Positions 23,680 through 31,142 of a DNA stretch of 39,606 nt are shown one piece after another. Made by a program: the position numbers and the translations under genes. The notes beneath the pieces were generated by a model. It saw nothing but the letters and a program-made list of their open reading frames with translations. It ran no database searches and was not told the origin of the DNA. The DNA is from Patescibacteria group bacterium UBA1370. Lineage in GTDB: Bacteria; Patescibacteriota; Microgenomatia; UBA1400; PJMF01. The stretch lies in the NCBI GenBank assembly GCA_002306315.1, contig DBRK01000021.1, positions 1 through 39,606 of the forward strand, written 5' to 3'. The first letter of the stretch is position 1. Each line of letters begins with the position of its first letter.

Positions 23680-24237
23680 ATGGCAACACTAAGAGAAACC
23701 TATACCAGCGACGTAGTTCCAGCCTTGACCAAGGAATTTGGCTACAAGAGTGTTTATGCTGTGCCAAAAATCAAAAAAATTGTAGTCAACACTGGTATTG
23801 CTCAACCTCAGGATCCACGGCAGCGCCGTCAGGTCATCGACAATGTGGTTGAACAGCTTCGCCTGATTACTGGCCAACAGCCGCAGGTGACCTCCGCCAG
23901 AAAATCCATTGCCGGCTTTAAGCTTCGGCAAGGCGATCCTCTTGGAGTGATGGTAACTTTGCGCGGTAAGTATATGTGGGAATTCTTGGAAAAAATCATC
24001 GCGGTTGCCCTGCCAAGGGTCAAAGACTTCCGTGGTGTATCCCGGAAAGCCTTTGATGGCCGTGGCAACTACAGTCTGGGCATTGAAGAACAGATTATCT
24101 TTCCGGAAATTGATTATGACAAAATTGAGGGTATCAGAAGTTTGCAGGTGACCCTAGTCACTTCCGCAGAAACCGATGAGGAATCACGGCGAATGTTGGA
24201 GTTGCTGGGCATGCCGTTTGAGAAAGAAAACAACTAA
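23680..24237 (+). CDS. rplE: 50S ribosomal protein L5
   Basis: 185 residues, typical (~179). VPKIKKIVVNTGIAQ, TGQQPQVTSARKSIAGFKLRQGDPLGVMVTLRG and DFRGVSRKAFDGRGNYSLGIEEQIIFPEIDYD are diagnostic. L5 binds 5S rRNA in the central protuberance and contacts P-site tRNA. It lies 15 nt after rplX. Confidence 0.98.
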   Translation: MATLRETYTSDVVPALTKEFGYKSVYAVPKIKKIVVNTGIAQPQDPRQRRQVIDNVVEQLRLITGQQPQVTSARKSIAGFKLRQGDPLGVMVTLRGKYMWEFLEKIIAVALPRVKDFRGVSRKAFDGRGNYSLGIEEQIIFPEIDYDKIEGIRSLQVTLVTSAETDEESRRMLELLGMPFEKENN

Positions 24238-24245
24238 GGGTATTT

Positions 24246-24476
24246 ATGGCAAAGACATCAAAAATAGTTAAATCACAAAAGTTGCTCGCTAAGCGCAAAG
24301 CATTGCCGCAAAGCGGCGTTGTCAAAAAGAACCGGGTATCGACCAGAGGTGTGAACCGGTGTAAAATAACTGGTCGTCCCCGGGGATACATGCGATATTT
24401 TGGTTTAAGCAGATTAACTTTTCGTGAGTTAGCTGCCAAAGGTGAATTACCAGGAGTAGTAAAAGCAAGCAAGTAA
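24246..24476 (+). CDS. rpsN: 30S ribosomal protein S14, short zinc-less form
   Basis: 76 residues. The C-terminal half NRCKITGRPRGYMRYFGLSR and FRELAAKGELPGVVKAS is clear S14. The zinc form (~61 aa) needs two CxxC pairs; only one Cys is present here, so no zinc site can form. The zinc-less form of E. coli is 101 aa with a longer N-terminal part, so this is intermediate in length. It begins 8 nt after rplE at the normal spc position. Confidence 0.95.
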   Translation: MAKTSKIVKSQKLLAKRKALPQSGVVKKNRVSTRGVNRCKITGRPRGYMRYFGLSRLTFRELAAKGELPGVVKASK

Positions 24477-24479
24477 TTT

Positions 24480-24869
24480 ATGACCGATCCGATATCTGAT
24501 TTTATTATCCGCATCAAAAATGCTCTCATGGCCAATCACAAAGAGCTGTTGGTTCCGTATTCAAAGATGAAGAAGAGCATGGCTGATATCCTGGTTGAGG
24601 AAGGATACTTGGATAGTGCGGAAGTAATCGAAGGCAAACCCTTTGCCCAGATCAAGCTCGGTCTCAAATATGTTGGTAGGACTCCGGCTGTCACCGAAGT
24701 CAAGCGGCTATCCAAACCGGGCCGGCGTCTTTACGCATCAGTTGGTCAAATTCCGCGGGCTTTAGGCGGTTACGGTATCACCATTGTCTCTACCAACAAG
24801 GGACTAATGACAGATAAGCAAGCCAGAAAAGCCAATATCGGCGGAGAGTTGGTTTGTCAAATTTGGTAA
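24480..24869 (+). CDS. rpsH: 30S ribosomal protein S8
   Basis: 129 residues, standard. MTDPISDFIIRIKNALMANH, VPYSKMKKSMADILVEEGYL, and near the end LGGYGITIVSTNKGLMTDKQARKANIGGELVCQIW match the family. S8 binds 16S helix 21 and in E. coli represses the spc operon at the rplX-rplE junction. Only 3 nt separate it from rpsN. Confidence 0.98.
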   Translation: MTDPISDFIIRIKNALMANHKELLVPYSKMKKSMADILVEEGYLDSAEVIEGKPFAQIKLGLKYVGRTPAVTEVKRLSKPGRRLYASVGQIPRALGGYGITIVSTNKGLMTDKQARKANIGGELVCQIW

Positions 24870-24879
24870 ACAGGAAAGT

Positions 24880-25416
24880 ATGTCACGAATTGGACGCACA
24901 CCTATCAGCATTCCATCAGGAGTCACCGTCACCATCAGCGGACGGGAGGCTGTAGTTCATGGTCCTAAAGGTGAACTCAAAGCAGTAGTGCCTGCTGGCA
25001 TCAAAGTTGATGTGGTTGATAATGAGGTGAAAGTTGAAAGAACTAATGATCTAAAGCAAACCAGGGCATTTCATGGTTTACTGCGTAGCTTGATTAACAA
25101 TCATATCATCGGTGTCACTGAGGGTTATAAAAAAACCCTCAAACTAGTTGGTACTGGATATCGGGCGCAGGCCAAAGGCGCTGGCATAAGTCTTTCTCTG
25201 GGCCTTTCGCACCAGGTTGATGTGCAGCCAGTACCTGAAGTCACATTCAAGGTTGAAGGTACTGACACTATTCACATTGAAGGAATTGACAAACAAACAG
25301 TTGGCCAAGTAGCTGCTGACATCCGCAAATTGCGCCCACCTGAGCCATATAAAGGTAAAGGTATCCGCTATGAAGACGAGATTGTCCGCACCAAACCAGG
25401 TAAGACAGCAGCCTAG
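24880..25416 (+). CDS. rplF: 50S ribosomal protein L6
   Basis: 178 residues, the usual size. MSRIGRTPISIPSGVTVTI and VHGPKGEL start the first fold; GYKKTLKLVGTGYRAQAKG and the C-terminal KLRPPEPYKGKGIRYEDEIV complete the second repeat. L6 lies near the sarcin-ricin loop. Start is preceded by AGGAAAG at about 5 nt. Confidence 0.98.
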   Translation: MSRIGRTPISIPSGVTVTISGREAVVHGPKGELKAVVPAGIKVDVVDNEVKVERTNDLKQTRAFHGLLRSLINNHIIGVTEGYKKTLKLVGTGYRAQAKGAGISLSLGLSHQVDVQPVPEVTFKVEGTDTIHIEGIDKQTVGQVAADIRKLRPPEPYKGKGIRYEDEIVRTKPGKTAA

Positions 25417-25427
25417 AAGAAGTAAGT

Positions 25428-25790
25428 ATGAAACGGGTAAATCATAATTTAACCAAGCCAGAGCGGCGCCAACGCCGGGTTCGAGCCAAGCTCAGCGGTA
25501 CAGCTGAGCGGCCGAGGATTTCCGTGTTCCGCTCCAACCGCTTTATGTACATTCAGGCTATCGATGATCGGGCCATGAACACTGTGGCAGCCGCCAGTGA
25601 TTATCACATTCAAAAAGGCAAGAAGGCTGTCACCAAGACTGAGGGTGCCCGTGAAGCGGCTACGAACTTAGCTAAAGAGTTAAAAGCGAAGAAGATTGTT
25701 GCCGCTGTGTTTGATAGAGGCCAATACAAATATCATGGCAGAGTCAAGGCTGTTGTTGAGGCCCTGCGCGAACAAGGGATAAAGATTTAA
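25428..25790 (+). CDS. rplR: 50S ribosomal protein L18
   Basis: 120 residues. RRQRRVRAKLSGTAERPRISVFRSNRFMYIQAIDD and AVFDRGQYKYHGRVKAVVEALREQGIKI are typical. L18 brings 5S rRNA to the central protuberance together with L5. It begins 11 nt after rplF, with AGAAG upstream. Confidence 0.97.
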   Translation: MKRVNHNLTKPERRQRRVRAKLSGTAERPRISVFRSNRFMYIQAIDDRAMNTVAAASDYHIQKGKKAVTKTEGAREAATNLAKELKAKKIVAAVFDRGQYKYHGRVKAVVEALREQGIKI

Positions 25791-25802
25791 TTAAGGTAAA
25801 AA

Positions 25803-26498
25803 ATGAACGGTCATACTCACGAAACACAAGAGTTTGAAGAGAAAGTCATCCAAATTTCCCGGGTCTCCAAAAAGACAAAAGGCGGGAACAAGGTTGGCTT
25901 TTCGGTGCTAATGGTGGTCGGTGATCGTAAAGGCCGGGTAGGTGTCGGTTTGGGTAAAGCCCCGGACGTGGTTTCTGCCATCAAGAAAGGCATTAAGAAA
26001 GCCAAGAAAAAGATGGTTACTATTCCGATCGACGGTACCACCATTCCTTTCCCGGTTGAGGTCAAGGAAGGTGCAGCCGTAGTCATGCTCAAACCAGCTC
26101 CCAAAGGTTCCGGTGTTATTGCCGGCGGCCCGGTCCGGGCAGTGGTCGAAGCAGCCGGCATCCGTGATATTTCCAGTAAAATTCTGGGCTCTCAAAATCA
26201 GGCATCTAATGTTTATGCCACTTTTGAAGCCTTGAAACGCATTCAGAATTTGGTGAGTATCAAAGGCCTAAAATTGCGTTCGCTGGCAGAAATTGAAGCA
26301 GAAGAGCAGAAAAAAGAGCAGGAACTGCAGGAAAAACACAAGAAGCGGGCTGCAAGTAAGCAAGAACAGGAAAAGGAAGAGCGGAAAACCGCTGCTAAAC
26401 CTGTCGCCAAGGCAAAATCAGCCGCCAAACCTAAGGTTGCTGCTAAACCAAAGACTGCTGCCAAACCCAAGGCCACCAAGAAAACAACCAAGAAATAA
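25803..26498 (+). CDS. rpsE: 30S ribosomal protein S5 with Lys/Ala-rich tail
   Basis: 231 residues, of which ~165 form S5. EEKVIQISRVSKKTKGGNKVGFSVLMVVGDRKGRVGVGLGKA is the dsRBD-like domain; GVIAGGPVRAVVEAAGI and the NVYATFEAL segment belong to the C-terminal domain. Residues ~165-231 are a charged, predicted coiled stretch (EEQKKEQELQEKHKKR) followed by repeated AAKPK units. S5 affects decoding accuracy and mRNA unwinding. The next gene is rplO after 9 nt; rpmD (L30), which normally sits here, is missing. Confidence 0.97.
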   Translation: MNGHTHETQEFEEKVIQISRVSKKTKGGNKVGFSVLMVVGDRKGRVGVGLGKAPDVVSAIKKGIKKAKKKMVTIPIDGTTIPFPVEVKEGAAVVMLKPAPKGSGVIAGGPVRAVVEAAGIRDISSKILGSQNQASNVYATFEALKRIQNLVSIKGLKLRSLAEIEAEEQKKEQELQEKHKKRAASKQEQEKEERKTAAKPVAKAKSAAKPKVAAKPKTAAKPKATKKTTKK

Positions 26499-26507
26499 GG
26501 TTCGCAT

Positions 26508-26945
26508 ATGTCACTATTACACAAACTTTCCAGCGCAACGGCAAAATCCAAGAAACGGGTTGGGCGCGGTTATGGTTCCGGCAAGGGAGGTCACACCTCA
26601 TCCCGTGGCCAAAAAGGCCAGGTTTCCCGCCGTGGAGCAAAAATTCCTTTATGGTTTGAAGGTGGACAATTGCCACTCATTAAGCGATTGCCGATGCTAA
26701 GAGGCAAGGGAAGATTTAATGTTGTTAGGCCGACAGCTGAAATTTCTTTGAACGAACTGCAAAAAATGCAGGCAACTGAGATTACCCTAGAGACACTGAA
26801 AGCAGAAAAGTTAATTGATCCAAAATTCAAAAAAGCAAAAGTGATTGCCACCGGGAACATTTCCCGCAAGGTAGCTATCAAGGGCATTCCTGTTTCCGAA
26901 GCAGCCAAGCTGGCTGTGGAAAAAGCAGGCGGGTCAGTGGAATAA
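26508..26945 (+). CDS. rplO: 50S ribosomal protein L15
   Basis: 145 residues, standard. KKRVGRGYGSGKGGHTSSRGQKGQ and RRGAKIPLWFEGGQLPLIKRLPMLRG are diagnostic of the N-terminal extension and fold; the C-terminus ISRKVAIKGIPVSEAAKLAVEKAGGSVE is typical. L15 is a late-assembly protein of the 50S. The following secY has its own promoter candidate. Confidence 0.98.
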   Translation: MSLLHKLSSATAKSKKRVGRGYGSGKGGHTSSRGQKGQVSRRGAKIPLWFEGGQLPLIKRLPMLRGKGRFNVVRPTAEISLNELQKMQATEITLETLKAEKLIDPKFKKAKVIATGNISRKVAIKGIPVSEAAKLAVEKAGGSVE

Positions 26946-26953
26946 GCAAAAAG

Positions 26954-26983
26954 TTGTGTCCGCAGCCACAAATAGGCTATACT
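26954..26983 (+). promoter_or_regulatory. Candidate internal promoter for secY-adk
   Basis: TTGTGT (26954-26959), 18-nt spacer, TATACT (26978-26983). Transcription would begin near 26990, about 22 nt before secY. Confidence 0.45.
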
Positions 26984-27011
26984 GTAAACCCTGATCCGGG
27001 AATGAGCGAGC

Positions 27012-28295
27012 ATGAAAAAACTCAAAGAGCTGCTAGAAAAAATCACCCGCAATCCAGCGCTTAGAAATAAGCTACTCTTTACCGCAGCTATCTTTGCAAT
27101 CTACCGCTTATTAGCCCATATTCCTTTGCCAGCAATTGATGTTAGGCAGCTTCAGGCGTTATTCCAAAGTAGCCAATTCTTAAGTCTACTAAATGTCTTT
27201 TCAGGAGGTACCTTAGCCAATTTTTCCATCATGGCCTTGGGCATCAATCCGTACATCACCGCTTCGATTATCATGCAGTTGGCGGGGATGGTGATTCCTC
27301 AGCTTAAGGAAATGCAGAAAGAAGGCGAGAGTGGTCGGGAGAGGGTTAACCAATACACCCGTATGTTAGCAGTGCCATTGGCTGTAGCCCAGAGCGTCTC
27401 GGTTTTGGTGTTGCTGAGATCGCAGGGGTTGTTGACAAATCCCCAGCCTTTAACGCTGGTTGCCATGATCTTTTCCCTAGTAGCTGGAGCGATGATCCTG
27501 ACTTGGCTGGGTGAGTTGATTAGCCAATACGGCATCGGCAACGGCATTTCCATGATTCTGTTTGCTGGTATTGTCAGCCAGCTGCCGGCCGGATTCGGCC
27601 AGTTATTGTCGATTACCACTTCTGATCAGCTGATGACATTTGCTTCATTTTTGGCTGTGTTCCTGGTCATTATCGGGGTGGTGGTTTTCATGAACGAAGC
27701 GGTCAGAAAGGTAACTATCCAATACGCCAAGCGTGTCAGGGGCAGCCGAGTGTATGGCGGCCAGATGTCGCATCTGCCGATTAGGGTCAATGTGGCCGGA
27801 GTGATGCCGATTATTTTTGCCGTCACCATCATGCTTATCCCTTCGTTTGTTGCCAGATTGCTGGTCGCTCAAAATAATGTAGCGCTGATTAATGCGGGCA
27901 ACTGGATAACTATCAACTTTAGCCAGACCTCGCCGCTTTACATGATTATTTATTTCTTAATTGTCTTTTTCTTTACCTATTTCTCGGCGTTGATTTTCTT
28001 TAATGCTCAAGATATTGCCGAGGAACTTAAAAAGAGCGGCGCCTTTATTCCGGGAACCCGCCCCGGTGGCGCGACCAAGAAATACCTGGAATTTGTGGTT
28101 ACCAGGATCACCTTTGCCGGCGCTTTATTCTTAAGCACCATTGCCATACTGCCCTCACTTGCTCAGCTATTTACCGGTATTAGTACTCTCGCTATCAGCG
28201 GTACCAGTGTTCTGATCGTCGTATCAGTGATTCTGGAAACTGCTAAACAGGCAGAGAGCATGGTCATAGAACAAAACTATGACAAATACCGGTGA
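27012..28295 (+). CDS. secY: Preprotein translocase subunit SecY
   Basis: 427 residues with ten predicted membrane helices. PLPAIDVRQLQ lies after TM1. GGTLANFSIMALGINPYITASIIMQL is the conserved plug/TM2-3 area. YGIGNGISMILFAGI, the cytoplasmic loop around the SecA/ribosome contact, and FFTYFSALIFFNAQDIAEELKKSGAFIPGTRPG are typical. It forms the protein-conducting channel with SecE and SecG (not in the window) and is needed to export the sortase, MltG and ABC permeases encoded nearby. Uses TGA as stop. Confidence 0.98.
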   Translation: MKKLKELLEKITRNPALRNKLLFTAAIFAIYRLLAHIPLPAIDVRQLQALFQSSQFLSLLNVFSGGTLANFSIMALGINPYITASIIMQLAGMVIPQLKEMQKEGESGRERVNQYTRMLAVPLAVAQSVSVLVLLRSQGLLTNPQPLTLVAMIFSLVAGAMILTWLGELISQYGIGNGISMILFAGIVSQLPAGFGQLLSITTSDQLMTFASFLAVFLVIIGVVVFMNEAVRKVTIQYAKRVRGSRVYGGQMSHLPIRVNVAGVMPIIFAVTIMLIPSFVARLLVAQNNVALINAGNWITINFSQTSPLYMIIYFLIVFFFTYFSALIFFNAQDIAEELKKSGAFIPGTRPGGATKKYLEFVVTRITFAGALFLSTIAILPSLAQLFTGISTLAISGTSVLIVVSVILETAKQAESMVIEQNYDKYR

Positions 28296-28299
28296 TAGT

Positions 28300-28318
28300 G
28301 CTTGTCGACAAGACAAGC
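28300..28318 (+). repeat. Hairpin between secY and adk
   Basis: GCTTGTC (28300-28306) pairs with GACAAGC (28312-28318) around GACAA. The overlapping 12-mer CTTGTCGACAAG (28301-28312) is itself a perfect palindrome, so the site could act as RNA hairpin or as a dimeric protein-binding DNA site. No T-run follows, so it is not an intrinsic terminator. Confidence 0.4.
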
Positions 28319-28360
28319 GAAAATAAAAGGTATGGCTGAGCAGCCAAGAAGAAAGACGCT

Positions 28361-28924
28361 ATGAGACTGGTGTTAATCGGCATTCAAGGTGCCGGAAAGT
28401 CAACTCAGGGCAATTACTTGTCTGAGAAGTATCAAATTCCTTATTTGTCTTCTGGACATATTTTTCGGGAGATGGCTAAGGAAAAAACCGATTTGGGTCG
28501 TTGGCTCAAGGAGACAATGAACTCCGGAGCGTTGATTCCTGATGACACCACCTTGGAAATAGTTTTGACTTATTTGGAAAAACCGGAATATTCTAACGGT
28601 TATATCCTTGATGGTTTTCCTAGAACTTTGGCTCAGGCAGAGGCATTTAATGGCGGTGTTGACAAGGTTATCCTATTGGAAGTATCCGACAAGGAGGCTC
28701 TTTGGCGGATTGCCGGCCGGATGAGCGATCGCGAGGACGAAACTCTTCAAGCTATTCGCAAGAGAATCGAACTCTTTCATGAGGTGACCAAGCCGGTAGT
28801 GCATTATTATGAAGAACAGGGAAAGCTAATTAGAATTGATGGTGAACAGAGTGTTGAACAGGTTTCTGCTGATATCGTGACTGCCCTAGACGAGTTTTTG
28901 CGAGATAAAGCTGCAGCCAACTAG
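28361..28924 (+). CDS. adk: Adenylate kinase, short-lid type
   Basis: 187 residues. The P-loop reads GIQGAGKST (residues 7-15) where most bacterial Adk have GxPGxGKGT. LSSGHIFREM is the AMP-binding segment and DGFPRTLAQAEAF the conserved core. The LID is the short zinc-less form between GRMSDRED and RIELFHE. Adk converts AMP + ATP to 2 ADP. It takes its usual place between secY and map. The P-loop differences leave some room for another NMP kinase, but the context supports Adk. Confidence 0.9.
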   Translation: MRLVLIGIQGAGKSTQGNYLSEKYQIPYLSSGHIFREMAKEKTDLGRWLKETMNSGALIPDDTTLEIVLTYLEKPEYSNGYILDGFPRTLAQAEAFNGGVDKVILLEVSDKEALWRIAGRMSDREDETLQAIRKRIELFHEVTKPVVHYYEEQGKLIRIDGEQSVEQVSADIVTALDEFLRDKAAAN

Positions 28925-28942
28925 TATTGTTTCAGGATAAGG

Positions 28943-28975
28943 GCGGGGTGACTGTTTTGGTCGCACCGCTCTTTT
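28943..28975 (+). terminator. Intrinsic terminator between adk and map
   Basis: GCGGGGTGAC (28943-28952) pairs with GTCGCACCGC (28960-28969) with one mismatch and one G-U, followed by TCTTTT. Readthrough must occur or map must have its own promoter; I found only weak candidates (TTGGCA at 28974 with a poor -10). Confidence 0.55.
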
Positions 28976-29004
28976 GGCAATTACAGGCTTAAAAAGATAC
29001 ACAT

Positions 29005-29742
29005 ATGAAAAACGGCAAAAAGATCGAGGCTATGCGCCAAGGAGGAAAAGCACTGGGTGCCATCAAGAGGCAGCTGCAGGATCTGACTGTGCCTGGAATT
29101 AAGTTTGAAGAGATTGAAACTGCAGCCCAACGCCTCATTAAGGAGGCCGGCATGCAGCCAAGTTTTTCAACTGTTCCCGGTTACAGTTGGGCGACCTGTA
29201 TTATGAAAAACGATGAAGTTTGCCATGGCATTCCTAAGGACAAAAATGTGGAATCTGGAGATATCATCACCATTGACGTGGGGTTGATTTCCCAAGGATA
29301 TCACCTAGATACCACCATCACATTTGCGGTCGGAGAGGTCTCGGATGAAGTGAGGAGATTTCTAGACATCGGCCGCCGGGTGCTGGACAAGGCAATTGCC
29401 AAAGCCAAGCCTGGCAATTCTGTCTACGATATTAGTTTCCAGATGGAAAAGGGTCTTCAGAGGCATGGATATGGCGCGGTCTACCAACTCATTGGTCACG
29501 GGGTAGGCGAGCAACTGCATATGGATCCGGAAATTCCAGTGGTTGCCAACAAAAAAGATAAACATGTCTTGATTCGGGAAGGCCAAACACTGGCAATCGA
29601 GGTGATGTACACAATGGGTTTACCGGATTTGGTTCAAGGCAAGGACGGCTGGACCTTCCTGACCAAAGATGGATCATTGTCGGGCATGTTTGAAGAAACG
29701 GTCTTAGTGACTAAAAATGGACCAGAAGTACTGACAAATTAG
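29005..29742 (+). CDS. map: Methionine aminopeptidase type I
   Basis: 245 residues, typical of type Ia without a zinc extension. The metal ligands are in place: Asp91 (TIDVG), Asp102 (LDTT), His165 (GHGVG), Glu199 (AIEV) and Glu230 (FEETVLVT); the substrate-site His74 (CHGIP) and His172 are conserved. It removes the initiator Met from new proteins. It follows a terminator after adk, and the infA promoter overlaps its stop codon. Confidence 0.97.
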   Translation: MKNGKKIEAMRQGGKALGAIKRQLQDLTVPGIKFEEIETAAQRLIKEAGMQPSFSTVPGYSWATCIMKNDEVCHGIPKDKNVESGDIITIDVGLISQGYHLDTTITFAVGEVSDEVRRFLDIGRRVLDKAIAKAKPGNSVYDISFQMEKGLQRHGYGAVYQLIGHGVGEQLHMDPEIPVVANKKDKHVLIREGQTLAIEVMYTMGLPDLVQGKDGWTFLTKDGSLSGMFEETVLVTKNGPEVLTN

Positions 29743-29759
29743 CCTGGATTTGGTATAAT
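29731..29759 (+). promoter_or_regulatory. Strong promoter for infA and the alpha-operon genes
   Basis: CTGACA (29731-29736), 17-nt spacer, TGG + perfect TATAAT (29754-29759). It is the closest to consensus in the window. The -10 ends 11 nt before infA ATG, so the transcript would carry about 5 nt of leader. The -35 overlaps the last codons of map. Confidence 0.75.
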
Positions 29760-29770
29760 ATATAGTTCAT

Positions 29771-30094
29771 ATGGGAAAAGTACAGGACCATAAACGGTCT
29801 GCCAAATCAAAGCGGCAGGTCGACACCACCAGAGCTAAAGCTGCCCGCCCCGATCGGTTTGAAATTGAGGGCGTGGTTGAAGAGTGCCTGCCTAACACCA
29901 TGTTTAGGGTTAAGGTGACGGAATCTGAAGTAGAACCGATGATAGGCCGGGAAGTTCTGGGGACGCTGGTTGGCAAGATGCGTTTGTACAGAATTCGCGT
30001 TCTGCCTGGTGATATTATCAAGGGTTATATCACAAAATATGACCTCAATAAATGTAAAATTACCTATAGATCAACGAAAACTGGTTCGCAGTAA
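29771..30094 (+). CDS. infA: Translation initiation factor IF-1 with basic N-terminal extension
   Basis: 107 residues versus 72 in E. coli. The S1/OB fold is clear: FEIEGVVEECLPNTMFRVKV and VGKMRLYRIRVLPGD, then YDLNKCKITYRS. About 23 extra basic residues precede the fold (KVQDHKRSAKSKRQV...), and a ~7-residue insertion lengthens the loop after FRV. The promoter -10 lies just before this ATG, which supports the extended start. IF-1 blocks the A-site during initiation. No Shine-Dalgarno is present. Confidence 0.92.
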   Translation: MGKVQDHKRSAKSKRQVDTTRAKAARPDRFEIEGVVEECLPNTMFRVKVTESEVEPMIGREVLGTLVGKMRLYRIRVLPGDIIKGYITKYDLNKCKITYRSTKTGSQ

Positions 30095-30158
30095 AATTGC
30101 TTCTTCCCATTTTGAGTGTTCTAGGGTATATTTCAAGCCTGCTTGAAAAAAAGGATAC

Positions 30159-30275
30159 ATGAAAGTCAGATCGTCTATAAAAAAGATGTGTTTACACTGT
30201 AAAATTATCCGCCGCAAAGGCGTATTGCGGGTAGTGTGTCCAGTGTATCCCAAGCACAAGCAGAAGCAAGGTTAA
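30159..30275 (+). CDS. rpmJ: 50S ribosomal protein L36
   Basis: A 38-residue gene. It begins MKVRSSIKKMCLHCKIIRRK and ends KHKQKQG, the standard L36 pattern. The zinc ligands Cys11, Cys14, Cys27 and His33 are present. AAGG lies 5-6 nt before the ATG. A TTTCAAG/CTTGAAA hairpin (30131-30148) precedes it. The presence of the zinc form contrasts with the zinc-less S14 of the same cluster. Confidence 0.97.
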   Translation: MKVRSSIKKMCLHCKIIRRKGVLRVVCPVYPKHKQKQG

Positions 30276-30282
30276 GGAACTT

Positions 30283-30693
30283 ATGCCACGTATAATTGGT
30301 GTAGATATACCAGAAGAAAAGAAAATCCTGATTGCCATACAATATCTGTATGGTGTTGGCCCTGCTAGGGCGAAATCGGTACTGCAAACTGCTAGAGTAG
30401 ATGAAGACAAGCGTGCCAAGGACTTGGATGCTGACGAAATCAACCGTATCCAGAGGGCTTTGGACGGCTATGTTTTGGAAGGTGATCTGAGGCGTGAAGT
30501 CAATGACAACATTGATCGCCTGAAACGGATCCGTTCCTACCGCGGCTTGCGTCACAATATGGGTTTGCCCACTCGAGGACAACGCACCCGCACCAATTCC
30601 CGGAATGCTCGTGGCTCGTCTGGCCACCGTCGGACCGTCGGTTCAATGACCAAGGAAATGGCCGCCAAATTGGAGGCAGCAAAAAGCAAATAA
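30283..30693 (+). CDS. rpsM: 30S ribosomal protein S13
   Basis: 136 residues. GVDIPEEKKILIAIQYLYGVGPARA is the N-terminal H2TH region and RGLRHNMGLPTRGQRTRTNSR the conserved C-terminal part. The far C-terminus is extended (MTKEMAAKLEAAKSK). S13 bridges the 30S head to the 50S and contacts P-site tRNA. Starts 7 nt after rpmJ. Confidence 0.98.
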   Translation: MPRIIGVDIPEEKKILIAIQYLYGVGPARAKSVLQTARVDEDKRAKDLDADEINRIQRALDGYVLEGDLRREVNDNIDRLKRIRSYRGLRHNMGLPTRGQRTRTNSRNARGSSGHRRTVGSMTKEMAAKLEAAKSK

Positions 30694-30731
30694 AAACTTA
30701 GGATAGGCAGTCATCTGCCCTAGAGATTGAT

Positions 30732-31133
30732 ATGGCTCAAGCAAAAAATAAGAAAAAAACCACTCAGAAAAAAGCAGTCCGCAGTATCTCCAGAGGACGG
30801 ATGTATGTGACTGCAACTTTTAATAGTACCTTGGTCAGTATCACTGACGAAAAAGGCAATGTTATCTGTTGGTCTACTGCTGGTGAATCCGGATTTTCTG
30901 GTTCCCGCAAGTCTACTCCTTATGCTGCGACCATCACTGTGGAAAACGCCGTTAATAAGGCCAAAGCCTTTGGGATGAATACCATCGACGTATTTTTGAA
31001 GGGTCCAGGACCAGGTCGGGATGTAGCTCTGCGCGTTCTCAGAGCGCAAGGCATCAGAGTGCCGATGATAGTTGATAAAACTCCTGACCCCCACAATGGA
31101 ACCAGGCCTCGGAAAGCAAAACACAATAAATAG
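30732..31133 (+). CDS. rpsK: 30S ribosomal protein S11
   Basis: 133 residues. GRMYVTATFNSTLVSITDEKGNVICWSTAG and FLKGPGPGRDVALRVL are typical; DKTPDPHNGTRPRK ends the protein, with the conserved Asn-Gly site known in E. coli to form isoaspartate. S11 forms the platform around the 16S 3' end. It starts 38 nt after rpsM. Confidence 0.98.
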   Translation: MAQAKNKKKTTQKKAVRSISRGRMYVTATFNSTLVSITDEKGNVICWSTAGESGFSGSRKSTPYAATITVENAVNKAKAFGMNTIDVFLKGPGPGRDVALRVLRAQGIRVPMIVDKTPDPHNGTRPRKAKHNK

Positions 31134-31142
31134 GCAGTAAAT

